Below are positions 17,724 through 25,577 of a stretch of DNA of 64,000 nt, one piece after another (position 1 is the stretch's first letter; the number at the start of each line of letters is the position of its first letter). Below the pieces are notes generated by a model. The model did not search any database. It worked only from the letters and a program-made list of their open reading frames with translations, and was not told the origin of the DNA. Source of the stretch: Corynebacterium sp. P3-F1 (GTDB lineage Bacteria > Actinomycetota > Actinomycetes > Mycobacteriales > Mycobacteriaceae); contig NZ_CP129965.1 in NCBI RefSeq assembly GCF_030503635.1, forward strand, positions 1,984,001 to 2,048,000. The letters are read 5' to 3'. The translations under genes were made by a program, and so were the position numbers.

Positions 17724-18155
17724 ATGTCCAACCCCTTCAACAACGGCACCATCGTCGGCAACGCAGCTCGCGCACCGAAGCTGTTCGAGCACGCAAACGG
17801 TGGCGCGACGGTGAAACTCAGCGTCTATGCGCGCAACACCTTCAAGAACAAGGCCACCGGCAAGGTGGAAAGCGAGATCGTGGAGCTGACCGGCTACGTC
17901 CAGGACGCTAAGAACCCCGGCGTGTTCGGCTGCATCGGCTCCGGCGATCGTGTCGCGGTGAGCTACTCGCTGAAAACCGACGTCTACACCGACAAGGACG
18001 GCCAGAAGCAGTACCCGCTGGTCGCCCGTATCGACACCGTGCAGCTGATCGACTCCAAGAAAGAGTCCGCTGCGCGCGCAGCCCGTCGCGGAGGCGAGGC
18101 GGCGAACGCCGCCCTGGCTGGCGCTGACGCCGACAACGACGAAGCACCGTTCTAA
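17724..18155 (+). CDS. Single-stranded DNA-binding protein, island copy
   Basis: This 143-residue SSB-like protein has an OB-fold (about residues 7-112: NGTIVGNAARAPKLFEH, VKLSVYARNTFKNK, VELTGYVQD, GDRVAVSYSLKTDVYTDKDG) and ends in an acidic tail DADNDEAPF resembling the DDDIPF protein-interaction tip of SSB. It is more divergent than a housekeeping SSB and sits among element genes, so it probably serves replication or transfer of the mobile element. A strong terminator follows. Confidence 0.75.
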   Translation: MSNPFNNGTIVGNAARAPKLFEHANGGATVKLSVYARNTFKNKATGKVESEIVELTGYVQDAKNPGVFGCIGSGDRVAVSYSLKTDVYTDKDGQKQYPLVARIDTVQLIDSKKESAARAARRGGEAANAALAGADADNDEAPF

Positions 18156-18163
18156 CAACGACA

Positions 18164-18194
18164 CCCCGCAGGGAAACCTGCGGGGTTATTTTTT
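18164..18194 (+). terminator. Rho-independent terminator after ssb
   Basis: CCCCGCAGG and CCTGCGGGG form a 9-bp stem around GAAA, followed by TTATTTTTT. Confidence 0.92.
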
Positions 18195-18240
18195 CAACTA
18201 TTTCACGGTGTTGATCCAGCTCTTTCACGGCCTTACCCAA

Positions 18241-18610
18241 CTGAACAAAACCCAACAGCCCTAGCATCAGCTTGGCGATCGGGGTGGAGTCTTTTGAGTA
18301 GGTCTGTCCCTCCTTGAGGAACTTCACCGACACTCCTTTGCTGACTAGCTCGTCAACAATGGCGTACAGATCCGTCAGTGAACGCGCGCACCGATCCATC
18401 GACGTGACGACAAGCTGATCTCCTGCACGGACATATCGCATTGCTTCATCACGTCCAGGGCGCTCACGCGATCCACCACTGGCCTTATCCGTGTATTAGG
18501 TGAAGACCTTCTCTGCCTTGGGTTGTTCAATCTGACGATCAAGGTTCTGATCTTTCGAACTCACCCGGGCATAGCCCACCTTTTGTCCTGAGATCGCACC
18601 CAACTGTTCA
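18241..18610 (-). pseudogene. Tn3-type resolvase, inactivated
   Basis: The minus strand encodes a resolvase N-terminus (KVGYARVSSKDQNLDRQ), then a TAA stop replaces a residue before YTDKASGGSRERPGRDE, then the frame continues through VVTSMDRCARSLTDLYAIV and KFLKEGQTY to GLLGFVQ, where homology ends. The normal C-terminal helix-turn-helix is missing. A premature stop plus loss of the C-terminus make it non-functional. It marks an earlier Tn3-family insertion. Confidence 0.8.
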
Positions 18611-18788
18611 GTGATCTCCAGAGGCAGTGACGGTTCTGTTCCGTTAGTCTTGGAACTAACCCTAGCGAACAGGAAGTTTTGTCATTCACAAATTGTTCGC
18701 TTGGGGTGTACCCATTTACGCTTTTCAGCTAAAGCCTTGCAGGCTAAAGGTGAGTAAGATTGAGCCTTCCACGTACTAAGGGGGAACG

Positions 18789-19334
18789 GTGATCGAGACA
18801 GTCGATGATCTTAAGGTCGCTCTCAATGTAGAGGACTTGCGGCGAATGAGTAGCGACAAAGTTCTTCACCTCGTCAAGATGGTGCAGAAAGAGGGAGTTA
18901 ACGAGGCGGTCCTTACGGCGTTACGATCTATCGCGCCCGACACGATGTTCCAGTTTGCCCAGGCGATGGACGATAGTGTCCAAAAGGCTGTTGCCAGCAA
19001 TGACCGGAGTTCAGACAATCTTTACGCGCAAATAGACACGTCAAAAGAAATACTCCGTCAAATTATTCACAACCCCAATAGTTCTGAGCAGGAACGCCAG
19101 GATGCACTTAACCGCCTAGAGCGGTACGACGACAAACTATTTGAACATGAGTTGAACAATAAACGATTCAACTTGGAAGTGTTGAAGGTCAACAAAGAGG
19201 TAGTCCTCGGAATTGGAATTGCATTTGGCGCGGCCGGCATGGCCGCAGTTTCTCCAGAAGCCAGGAAATGGCTAGTGCAAAACGGAGGACAGATGGTTGC
19301 GAACGTAAACAGGAAAGCGCTTCCCGGCAGTTAG
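18789..19334 (+). CDS. Hypothetical protein, 181 aa, C-terminal hydrophobic segment
   Basis: This protein starts at a GTG (18789) preceded by AAGGGGGAA. It is mostly helical and charged: residues ~1-70 carry LNVEDLRRMSSDKVLHLVKM, ~75-125 form a predicted coiled region (DTSKEILRQIIHNPNSSEQE), and a hydrophobic stretch (VVLGIGIAFGAAGMAAVSP, ~138-156) may enter the membrane. The codon use is less GC-rich than in the core. No family is recognised. A lone gene with coiled coil plus membrane segment in an island could be a defence effector; nothing in the sequence proves it. The 283 bp after it hold no clear gene. Confidence 0.55.
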   Translation: MIETVDDLKVALNVEDLRRMSSDKVLHLVKMVQKEGVNEAVLTALRSIAPDTMFQFAQAMDDSVQKAVASNDRSSDNLYAQIDTSKEILRQIIHNPNSSEQERQDALNRLERYDDKLFEHELNNKRFNLEVLKVNKEVVLGIGIAFGAAGMAAVSPEARKWLVQNGGQMVANVNRKALPGS

Positions 19335-19617
19335 AGAATGTGGGAGGGTTGTCGCTCGCCGCCGGCAGAGTGAGACCACCGATAGGAGAGGGAAGCTGGT
19401 CACGCACCACAGCGCCCAAAAGTTGGGAGCGACGCTTTTGCCGAAGGCTGTTTGCCCTGTTTGTGCGGCGATGTCGCGGTTGAGGTCGGTGTACCCAATG
19501 GGACATTCGGGAAAACGCAACACTCCACCCCCTGGGGGCGGGTCGGGAATAAAATAGAGATCAAAGCGTTGAACTAGGTGTACGCCAAAATGAAGAACCG
19601 GCAAGGAAGGGGGAAGT

Positions 19618-20458
19618 GGTGCTGTTGCAAAGTTCGGGCGACAGGAAGACCTGCGTGAAATAATCACAGCTATGGGCATCTTCTCCGGTCGGCATTTCCC
19701 CCGTGAAATCATCCTGTGGGCGGTGCGGTGGTACTGCCGCTACGGCGTGAGCTACCGCGATCTCGAAGAGATGATGACCGAGCGGGGTGTGCCAGTCGAT
19801 CACACCACGATCTACCGCTGGGTGCAGAAATACGCCCCTGAGTTGGATAAGCACACTCGGTGGTACCGGCAGGTACCCGACTGGCAGGCCCGGTCCTAGC
19901 GGGTGGATGAGACCTATATTCGGGTCGGCGGCACGTGGTGCTATCTCTACCGGGCTATTACCGCCGGTGGGCAGACCCTGGACTTTTATCTCTCCCCAAA
20001 GCGTAACGTCGCCGCAGCGAAGCGTTTCCTGGCCAAGACCCTGAGGTCGAACACGATAACCGGGTTCCCGCGGGTGATCAACACCGATAAAGCACCCTCC
20101 CTGGCCAGGGCAATCGCCGAGTTGAAGTCAGAGGGAATCTGCCCGCAGACCGTGGAACACCGGCAGGTGAAATACCTCAATAACGTCATTGAAGGAGATC
20201 ATGGGCGGCTGAAACGGATCCTCGGACCGAAGGGGGCGTTCAAAAATCGGACGTCTGCCTACCGGACGTTGAAAGGGATGGAAGATGCATTCATTGCGGA
20301 AAGGTCAGGGCACGATGTTTGCTTATGGGCACCCCAATCCGGACGCGGTGATCGTCAACCGGGCCTTCGAGACGGCCTGAGAACGCCGGCACGCAGCGGC
20401 CATCAGGAAATGAGAAACTGGGTCGTCTCGGCTCTCCGCCCAACTTTGCAACAGCACC
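19618..20458. mobile_element. IS6-family element, copy 1 (defective)
   Basis: The element is 841 bp with terminal repeats GGTGCTGTTGCAAAGTT and its complement. It is nearly identical to the copy at 21045-21887. No 8-bp target duplication is seen (flanks GGGGAAGT and GTTGTAAC), nor do the outer flanks of the two copies match. Confidence 0.88.
19672..20380 (+). pseudogene. IS6-family transposase, nonsense and frameshift
   Basis: Compared with the intact copy at 21099-21809, a Trp codon (TGG) has become TAG at 19897-19899, just before the first catalytic Asp in VDETYIRVGG. A 2-bp deletion near 20285 shifts the frame after LKGME. The DDE residues are otherwise present in the DNA (DET, NTDKAPS, VIEGDHGRL). 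It cannot encode an active transposase but could be mobilised in trans by copy 2. Confidence 0.88.
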
Positions 20459-20536
20459 GTTGTAACCACCCACTGTCTTGGCTACCAAGGCCGTTGCCCG
20501 CAATGGATTATCAATTCACCGCAGATTAAATAGCAA

Positions 20537-20881
20537 ATGTACAAAACGATGCCTCAATCGTGGGCCACGGAGCTCGCTGGGAAAGACATTTCCGGGAAAG
20601 ATATGTCCAACTATGACCTGACGGATATCAATCTCGAAGGAAGCATATGCAAAGGATGCTCGTTTCGCGGCTCCATGGTGGCATGGGCTAACTTGAAATC
20701 GGCAGATTTCACCGACGCAGATTTTACGAACGCAATTCTTAGCGAGTCAGACCTTCGTGGAGCGACATTAACGCGCGCGAATTTTACGAACGCATATCTG
20801 GTACCTGTTACCGCCAGTCCAAGGCAATTCTCTGAATGTACAGGTTTGGATGCAAGTAATGCGATACTTTATAGCCCCTGA
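20537..20881 (+). CDS. Small pentapeptide-repeat protein
   Basis: This 114-residue protein has about ten consecutive A(D/N)LXX-type repeats from residue ~25 to 95: YDLTD, INLEG, CSFRG, ANLKS, ADFTD, ADFTN, SDLRG, ATLTR, ANFTN. Such repeats form a right-handed quadrilateral beta-helix; larger members (Qnr, MfpA, McbG) mimic DNA and protect gyrase. This one is about half the Qnr length, so it may be a fragment or serve another role. It lies between the two IS6 copies with lower GC than its surroundings, a sign of transfer. The 163 bp after it end in CATATG-rich sequence with no gene. Confidence 0.72.
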   Translation: MYKTMPQSWATELAGKDISGKDMSNYDLTDINLEGSICKGCSFRGSMVAWANLKSADFTDADFTNAILSESDLRGATLTRANFTNAYLVPVTASPRQFSECTGLDASNAILYSP

Positions 20882-21044
20882 TTGCGCCTACATGAATTCC
20901 GTTCAAGCCCTACGGTGTATCGGGCGTTGAAAAACGCATAGCTACCGCGATGGGGCGGGTGAATATACGCCCCACAGTACATGCCGTATGTTTAGGCATA
21001 TGGCACGGCATACGCTTTAGCATATGTCCGCCCATATGTAGTCC

Positions 21045-21887
21045 GGTGCTGTTGCAAAGTTCGGGCGACAGGAAGACCTGCGTGAAATAATCACGGCCAT
21101 GGACATCTTCTCCGGTCGGCATTTCCCCCGTGAAATCATCCTGTGGGCGGTGCGGTGGTACTGCCGCTACGGCGTGAGCTACCGCGATCTCGAAGAGATG
21201 ATGACCGAGCGGGGTGTGCCAGTCGATCACACCACGATCTACCGCTGGGTGCAGAAATACGCCCCTGAGTTGGATAAGCACACTCGGTGGTACCGGCAGG
21301 TACCCGACTGGCAGGCCCGGTCCTGGCGGGTGGATGAGACCTATATTCGGGTCGGCGGCACGTGGTGCTATCTCTACCGGGCTATTACCGCCGGTGGGCA
21401 GACCCTGGATTTTTACCTGTCCCCAAAGCGTAACGTCGCCGCAGCGAAGCGTTTCCTGGCCAAGACCCTGAGGTCGAACACGATAACCGGGTTCCCGCGG
21501 GTGATCAACACCGATAAAGCACCCTCCCTGGCCAGGGCAATCGCCGAGTTGAAGTCAGAGGGAATCTGCCCGCAGACCGTGGAACACCGGCAGGTGAAAT
21601 ACCTCAATAACGTCATTGAAGGAGATCATGGGCGGCTGAAACGGATCCTCGGACCGAAGGGGGCGTTCAAAAACCGGACCTCGGCGTACCGGACGTTGAA
21701 AGGGATGGAAGCGATGCACTCATTACGGAAAGGCCAGGGCGCGATGTTTGCCTACGAGCAACCGAACCCGGATGCGGTGATCGTCAGCCGGGTGTTCGAG
21801 GCTGCCTGAGAACGCCGACCCGCAGCGAGCATCAAAGGATGAAGACTGGGTCGTCACGGCTCTCCGCCTGAAGTTTGCAACAGCACC
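21045..21887. mobile_element. IS6-family element, copy 2 (intact)
   Basis: The element is 843 bp. The left end GGTGCTGTTGCAAAGTT and right end AAGTTTGCAACAGCACC are inverted repeats with one mismatch. It interrupts the 3' end of the minus-strand gene at 21888-22099. No 8-bp direct repeat flanks it (TGTAGTCC / GGAATGAA), which suggests rearrangement after insertion. Confidence 0.9.
21099..21809 (+). CDS. IS6-family transposase
   Basis: This 236-residue DDE transposase begins MDIFSGRHFPREIILWAVRW. An N-terminal helix-turn-helix (YRDLEEMMTERGVPVDHTTI) precedes the catalytic residues in WRVDETYIRVGG, VINTDKAPSLARA and NVIEGDHGRLKR. Length and motif spacing are normal for the IS6/IS26 group, which moves by replicative cointegrate formation and often gathers resistance genes. 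It appears fully functional. Confidence 0.95.
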   Translation: MDIFSGRHFPREIILWAVRWYCRYGVSYRDLEEMMTERGVPVDHTTIYRWVQKYAPELDKHTRWYRQVPDWQARSWRVDETYIRVGGTWCYLYRAITAGGQTLDFYLSPKRNVAAAKRFLAKTLRSNTITGFPRVINTDKAPSLARAIAELKSEGICPQTVEHRQVKYLNNVIEGDHGRLKRILGPKGAFKNRTSAYRTLKGMEAMHSLRKGQGAMFAYEQPNPDAVIVSRVFEAA

Positions 21888-22099
21888 GGAATGAAGTTCT
21901 CGGCGAGCCAACGCATTGACTCTTCGGGGTACTTCTTTGCTTCTTCGTAGTCGCGGGCGACATAGCGCGGACGTTTCACTTCGCGCCCGTCCACCTCACT
22001 GGTGTAGTAGTCGGGGATCTCCTTGCACATCGACTTCGGCAGATACACGACGAACAGCGACGTCTCGAAACTGTTCTTCTGCACGCGCACTCCGTCCAT
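21888..22099 (-). pseudogene. Hypothetical gene truncated by IS6 copy 2
   Basis: From the ATG at 22099 the minus strand reads MDGVRVQKNSFETSLFVVYL, then a hydrophilic stretch to RWLAENFIPV, about 70 residues, where the IS6 end begins. The original 3' part is lost, and the frame runs a few codons into the IS terminal repeat. The protein is unrecognised. Codon use looks genuine. Confidence 0.5.
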
Positions 22100-22459
22100 C
22101 CGAGGCGTCTACGGCCGCCACAGGGCCGTACAGCCGCTGCAACAAAGATGAACCAATCGGGTCGCGGCGCTACACATTTACATCAACAGCTGCCGCTGGA
22201 TCTGCTGCAGCTTACAGCTGCGAAACACACGTCGCTGGCGGCGTAAGTTACATGCGCTTGCGCGCATATGACCGCCGCGAGCGTGATACGTCTGCACCGA
22301 TACTGTGCTTATGGCACGGGCCGATATGGAGTGTGTTACTCAGCCCGTGTCGTTGACCCCCGCAGCAGCATCAACACCGCCTGGCGGCGGATAGCTCGCT
22401 GCGGGATTTGGAACACCCTGCAATAACCGCCTGACGACGGTGTCGCTGTGCAGGGTGTG

Positions 22460-22639
22460 GCTGTGCGCACCACGTAGGCGATGTCGGTCTTGCCGTTCGG
22501 TTAGACACCTTTTGCTCGCAGGCTCGCTGCAGGTGTCTCGATGACGCGGGAAGACGCCGCAAGCGGCGTTTCCACCCGTCATCGGCCCTTACTTTAAGAC
22601 CGACATACAACGGACGTAGCCGTATGTGGTGCGCACAGC
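22460..22639. repeat. Long nested inverted repeat in the array
   Basis: GCTGTGCGCACCAC (22460-22473) pairs perfectly with 22626-22639, and ATGTCGGTCTT (22481-22491) with 22596-22606. Inside are AGACACCT/AGGTGTCT (22503/22531) and GATGACG-C-GGG with CCCGTCATC (22540/22575), itself enclosing ACGCCGC/GCGGCGT. The whole folds as a long stem with two side arms. Confidence 0.75.
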
Positions 22640-22748
22640 GTAGCGACCTGCAGATTTTGCGTAGGCACCATGTGCGCTTCGCGCATCAACGGGCCGTTTC
22701 GGGTAAGGGTCGAAGACCGCATTACAACCCGAAACACGCAGGTCGCAG

Positions 22749-22802
22749 CCCCCTTCTGTGTCAAAACCCCTATATGTTTGTCGTTATAGGGGTAGAAGGG
22801 GG
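22749..22802. repeat. 54-bp palindromic hairpin
   Basis: CCCCCTTCT (22749-22757) pairs with AGAAGGGGG (22794-22802) and ACCCCTATA (22766-22774) with TATAGGGGT (22785-22793). There are 18 base pairs in all, with one 8-nt bulge and a 10-nt loop. Confidence 0.8.
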
Positions 22803-23038
22803 AAAAGGGCATAAGGGGGTGCGACGCCTCCGCTGCGCTCCGGCGCTCGGCATAGCCGAGGAACTGCACCGGGTATTACTACTCGCTGGCGCTCGCATAA
22901 CCCGGTGCCCGGCGCTGGCGCGCCGCCCCTTACAGCCCCAGACTCAGACCTCGCTCGCTCGGTCTGGCTGGTGCTGTCTTGCCCTCCGCTTGCGCTCCGG
23001 TCAAGATGCCCAATAGTGCAGCTGGCGCTGCACCTTGT

Positions 23039-23142
23039 GTGATGACCCATGCTCTGTATCACGACACTGCCGGCAATCCGATATATCTTGTTGATATACA
23101 TTCGGATATGCCAGCATCGATGTGTCGTGTTTGGGTCATCAC
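23039..23142. repeat. 104-bp composite hairpin
   Basis: Three collinear stems: GTGATGACCCA (23039) with 23132-23142, CACGACAC (23060) with 23122-23129, and ATCCGATATATC (23076) with GATATA and TCGGAT (23093-23107), around a TTGTT loop. About 31 base pairs. Confidence 0.8.
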
Positions 23143-23407
23143 GAAACGCTCCATCACGGCAAGCCTGCCGAGATGGATATTGGCGTATCTCACGACGCGG
23201 CATTATGCGGCATGCGCCGCATATCACTTGCCGTCGCGGTCACAACTTCAGCAGCACAGCTGCTGAAATCTGCTCTGTCCACGCTGCTGTCTTTGCTGCG
23301 CCCACGGCCCCGTCTTCGGCATAGCTGACGTCCACACGAGACTATGCCGGCCGGGACCGCGCATCACAGCAGCGCGACATACCGCCAGCCATGTGGCGGA
23401 TGATCCA

Positions 23408-23441
23408 GGCGACGGGGCAGACGCTTATATGCCCCGTCGCC
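23408..23441. repeat. 12-bp perfect hairpin
   Basis: GGCGACGGGGCA and its exact complement TGCCCCGTCGCC are separated by 10 nt. Confidence 0.8.
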
Positions 23442-23506
23442 GACACCGGCGCAAGCATCGTGACAGTGTCACGTGTAGCGGTGCCGCAGCCACCCGCACA
23501 CACGCG

Positions 23507-23530
23507 AAAACCCCGCCCTTGCGAGCGGGG
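23507..23530 (-). terminator. Terminator for the minus-strand acidic protein gene
   Basis: On the minus strand CCCCGC and GCGGGG form a 6-bp stem followed by TTTTCG, 88 bp after the stop at 23618. If functional it would separate the gene from the hairpin array. Confidence 0.65.
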
Positions 23531-23577
23531 TGTGTGGCGACATCAAACGTGACGGCTGTACGTCGTCACGCCGCGTG

Positions 23578-23610
23578 GCCGTACACACATGAGGTGATTG
23601 CGTGTACGGC
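23578..23610. repeat. 9-bp perfect hairpin at the array edge
   Basis: GCCGTACAC (23578-23586) pairs with GTGTACGGC (23602-23610). It is the last element of the array before the acidic-protein gene. Confidence 0.7.
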
Positions 23611-23617
23611 TAAAGGG

Positions 23618-23917
23618 TTAGTCGGGTACAACTTCTAGATGCCGCTTCGGCTTACTGCCCTCGGTGCTCTCAGGCGTGTCGCCGTCACCGTTCTCAGGTG
23701 TATCGCTGTCCCCTTCGGTGCTGGCGGACTTGTCACCGTCCCCTTCGGTGCTGGCGGACTTGTCACCGTCGAGATTCACCTCGAACTCTTCGGCATACTT
23801 GCGCAACTGCGCAAGGCGCTCCTTTGTCGCTTTGTGTGCACGGCGCGCCTCGTTCACGGTATCTTTTGCTTGCTGCTCATCGCGCAGCGCTGCTGCGTAA
23901 TCGTCTCTGAAAGACAT
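23618..23917 (-). CDS. Small acidic protein with internal repeats
   Basis: This 99-residue protein starts MSFRDDYAAALRDEQQAKDT at the ATG at 23917, preceded by AAGGAGAA. The N-terminal 55 residues form a predicted charged coiled coil. The C-terminal half is a low-complexity acidic linker with GDKSASTEGD repeated (encoded by two exact 30-bp copies) and ends KPKRHLEVVPD. No family is recognised. Small coiled-coil proteins of this kind occur on corynebacterial plasmids, but no function is implied. An earlier in-frame start at 24019 lacks a ribosome site. Confidence 0.65.
   Translation of the reverse strand: MSFRDDYAAALRDEQQAKDTVNEARRAHKATKERLAQLRKYAEEFEVNLDGDKSASTEGDGDKSASTEGDSDTPENGDGDTPESTEGSKPKRHLEVVPD
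23711..23770 (-). repeat. Two exact 30-bp tandem copies in the acidic-protein gene
   Basis: 23711-23740 and 23741-23770 are identical. The repeat is a multiple of 3, so copy-number change alters the linker length without a frameshift. Confidence 0.9.
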
Positions 23918-24088
23918 CGTTTGTTCTCCTTGGTTGAATGAACTGTTTATTTGGACTCGGGGCACGACGGTGGAGCGCGCGTGTGTAGTAGCACGGCCAT
24001 CACCCATCAGCCCTCGCACTCAGTTCAAGACCCAGCCTGACTAGCTGAGCTAAGCGGCGGGATCTCGTCGTAGGCGGGTTTGTCCGCA

Positions 24089-24397
24089 TTAGTGCTTCAC
24101 ACCGCCCAGCACCGTGACGAGCTGCTGGCGCTGCTCATCTGTCAGTTGGGGCGCTGCATTCACGACGGCATCGACGAAGCCGTCGAATAGCTGCGGGGCA
24201 GGGCGGCGTGCGGCCGCGAGGTAGGCGTCGAGATCGTCTTGGCGAATCCGATAGGCGGTGCCGAAACGGTGGAATGAAAGACGGCCCTCTTTAATAGCTT
24301 TTCGCAACGTGGACTCGGAGCCGACGCCGAGATCGGCGAGTTCCTGCAGCGTGTAAAAGCGTGGCGCGACGGCGGTAGTCGTGTCCTTTTCGGACAT
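24089..24397 (-). CDS. Excisionase-like helix-turn-helix protein
   Basis: This 102-residue protein has a MerR/excisionase-type winged HTH (HTH_17): YTLQELADLGVGSESTLRKA, IKEGRLSFHRFGTAYRI, then RQDDLDAYLAA, all within residues 14-62. The C-terminal 40 residues are a helical extension. Such proteins direct serine or tyrosine integrases or bind iterated origin sites. It lies between the hairpin array and the TTTCGTA repeat block, so one of these may contain its sites. Its own leader carries a stem covering the ribosome site. Confidence 0.8.
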   Translation of the reverse strand: MSEKDTTTAVAPRFYTLQELADLGVGSESTLRKAIKEGRLSFHRFGTAYRIRQDDLDAYLAAARRPAPQLFDGFVDAVVNAAPQLTDEQRQQLVTVLGGVKH

Positions 24398-24405
24398 AGA
24401 AAAAC

Positions 24406-24435
24406 GCTCCTGGGCAGATTGATCTGTCCCGGAGC
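24406..24435 (-). promoter_or_regulatory. Stem over the HTH gene ribosome site, then a U-tract
   Basis: On the minus strand GCTCC-GGGACAGA pairs with TCTGCCC-GGAGC around a 4-nt loop (12 pairs, one mismatch). The AGGAG ribosome site is in the 3' arm, and GTTTTTCT then leads into the ATG at 24397. It could act as an attenuator, a translational lock, or an operator. Confidence 0.6.
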
Positions 24436-24522
24436 GGGGTGCTTTACCGGCTTGCTATTCAGGCGGCTTGGAGTGCCGTGCTCAACTCGCTAGAACGGTG
24501 GTCTGCCGTCCCATCGCTTTAC

Positions 24523-24703
24523 GGGAGCGCTTACTCCCTACCTGACCGCTTTTGTGGTTGGCAATGCCGTTGCCGACCGGTCTATCTCGTCGGAGGAACC
24601 GCGCCTATCACGGTCGAGAGGCTGTCTCTTTATGAATTATCCTCGGGGTTATCCCCCGTATGCGGCTGGCTAAACCAAAAACGAATTAAAACGCCACATA
24701 CGG
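24523..24703. repeat. Further hairpins beyond the array
   Basis: GGGAG/CTCCC (24523-24538), GGCAA/TTGCC (24560-24574) and CCGTATG-C-GGC with GCC-A-CATACGG (24656-24703) continue the same style in a stretch (24436-24796) without any supportable gene. Confidence 0.5.
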
Positions 24704-24796
24704 TCTGGGGGCCATCGTACGGAACTTATGCGTCGCGCACAATAGCCTGCGACCTAATCTTTACGAATCGAACCGAGCACGTTTCTACACGCCACG

Positions 24797-25577
24797 TGGC
24801 ACGGCTGGGGTGTTGTGGTGGGGCAGCTGTTGTGTGGCGGCATGGTGACACGCAAGGGGCGCGCCTTTTTGTGACCTGTGACACGTCTATAGTGTGCTCG
24901 TTTCGTAGTTTTGACCTCGTTTCGTAATTTGCCGATCAAAATACGAAAAAATTACGAAACGCTCTACCTGCGGTTTCGTAGAACTACGAAAATCGGAAAA
25001 CCAAATTACGAAACACGCGATAACGCTGTGACCTGCACAGACACGTCACATTTCGGGGATGTTTCGTAATTTTGCGGCATTTCGACCCAAACCTTTTAAG
25101 GGAGAGACACAGACACACATTACGGGCACATGTCTACGACATAGACCGTCCTCATTGAGGGCACGCTGCAGGGGTTGTAGCTATGTGACACGGCCGGGAT
25201 GCTGCGTCACGGTGACACGCAAGGGGCGCGCCTTTTTATGACCTGTGACACGTCTGTAGCGCGCTCGTTTCGTAGTTTTGACCTCGTTTCGTAATTTGCC
25301 GATCAAAATACGAAAAAATTACGAAACGCTCTACCTGCGGTTTCGTGATTTCCGCAAACGAAAAGAACAAAACTACGAAACACGCGATAACGCTGTGACC
25401 TGCATAGACACGTCACATTTCGGCGGTGTTTCGTAATTTTGCGGTATTTCGACCCAAACCTTTTAAGAGAGAGACACAGACACGCATTGCAGGCACATGT
25501 CTACGGCACAGAGCGTCCTCGTTGAGGGCACGCTGCAGGGGTTGCAGCTATGTGACACGGGACACAATCGCAATCAA
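24797..25577. repeat. 367-bp tandem repeat rich in TTTCGTA motifs
   Basis: 24844-25210 and 25211 to about 25560 are two near-identical units (start GGTGACACGCAAGGGGCGCG), with a partial unit before the first. Each unit has several copies of TTTCGTA or its complement TACGAAA in both orientations, plus TGTGACACG boxes and an ACCTTTTAAG box. Scattered TTTCGTA copies go on to about 25750, giving roughly 17 in 850 bp. This resembles an iteron origin, a partition site or a multi-site operator. There is no coding frame. From 25750 to the erm promoter nothing else was recognised. Confidence 0.8.
25540..25571 (+). other. Segment matching the DNA after the integrase
   Basis: This is the last recognisable part of the second repeat unit. 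It shares GGTTGCAG, TGTGACACG and ACAATCGC with 11137-11166. It may be a recombination or protein-binding site. Confidence 0.4.

Larger units (their letters stand above)
22110..23610. repeat. 1.5-kb gene-free hairpin array
   Basis: No open frame here has coding character, yet the DNA is filled end to end with perfect or near-perfect inverted repeats. I count more than twenty with arms of 6-14 bp. Examples: TACGGCC (22110/22124), CACGGGC (22315/22343), CCCGCAGC (22359/22398), ACACCCTGCA (22413/22449), CGACCTGC (22644/22738) with TTTCGGGT nested inside (22697/22727), CACCGGGT (22867/22900), GTGCAGC (23016/23027), ACGGCAAG (23156/23227), TTCAGCAGC (23247/23259), CGGCATAG (23317/23342). Several are nested, giving cloverleaf-like folds. 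It is either a region acting as folded single strand (transfer or replication origin) or a long structured RNA. The function is unknown. Confidence 0.8.

Noticed and set aside
19618..21887. Classical composite transposon made by two IS6 copies
   Set aside because: No 8-bp target duplications flank either copy or the pair; a stepwise IS26-like assembly or rearrangement fits better.
22624..23324. Several open frames of 65-130 codons in the hairpin array
   Set aside because: They have no ribosome sites, odd composition and overlap each other on both strands; they arise from the palindromic sequence.
24439..24927. 162-codon open frame
   Set aside because: Cys/Arg/Trp-rich composition, no ribosome site and overlap with hairpins and the repeat block; not coding.
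22110..25577. CRISPR-like array
   Set aside because: The hairpins differ from one another and lack constant repeat length; the 367-bp units are too long and no cas gene is near.
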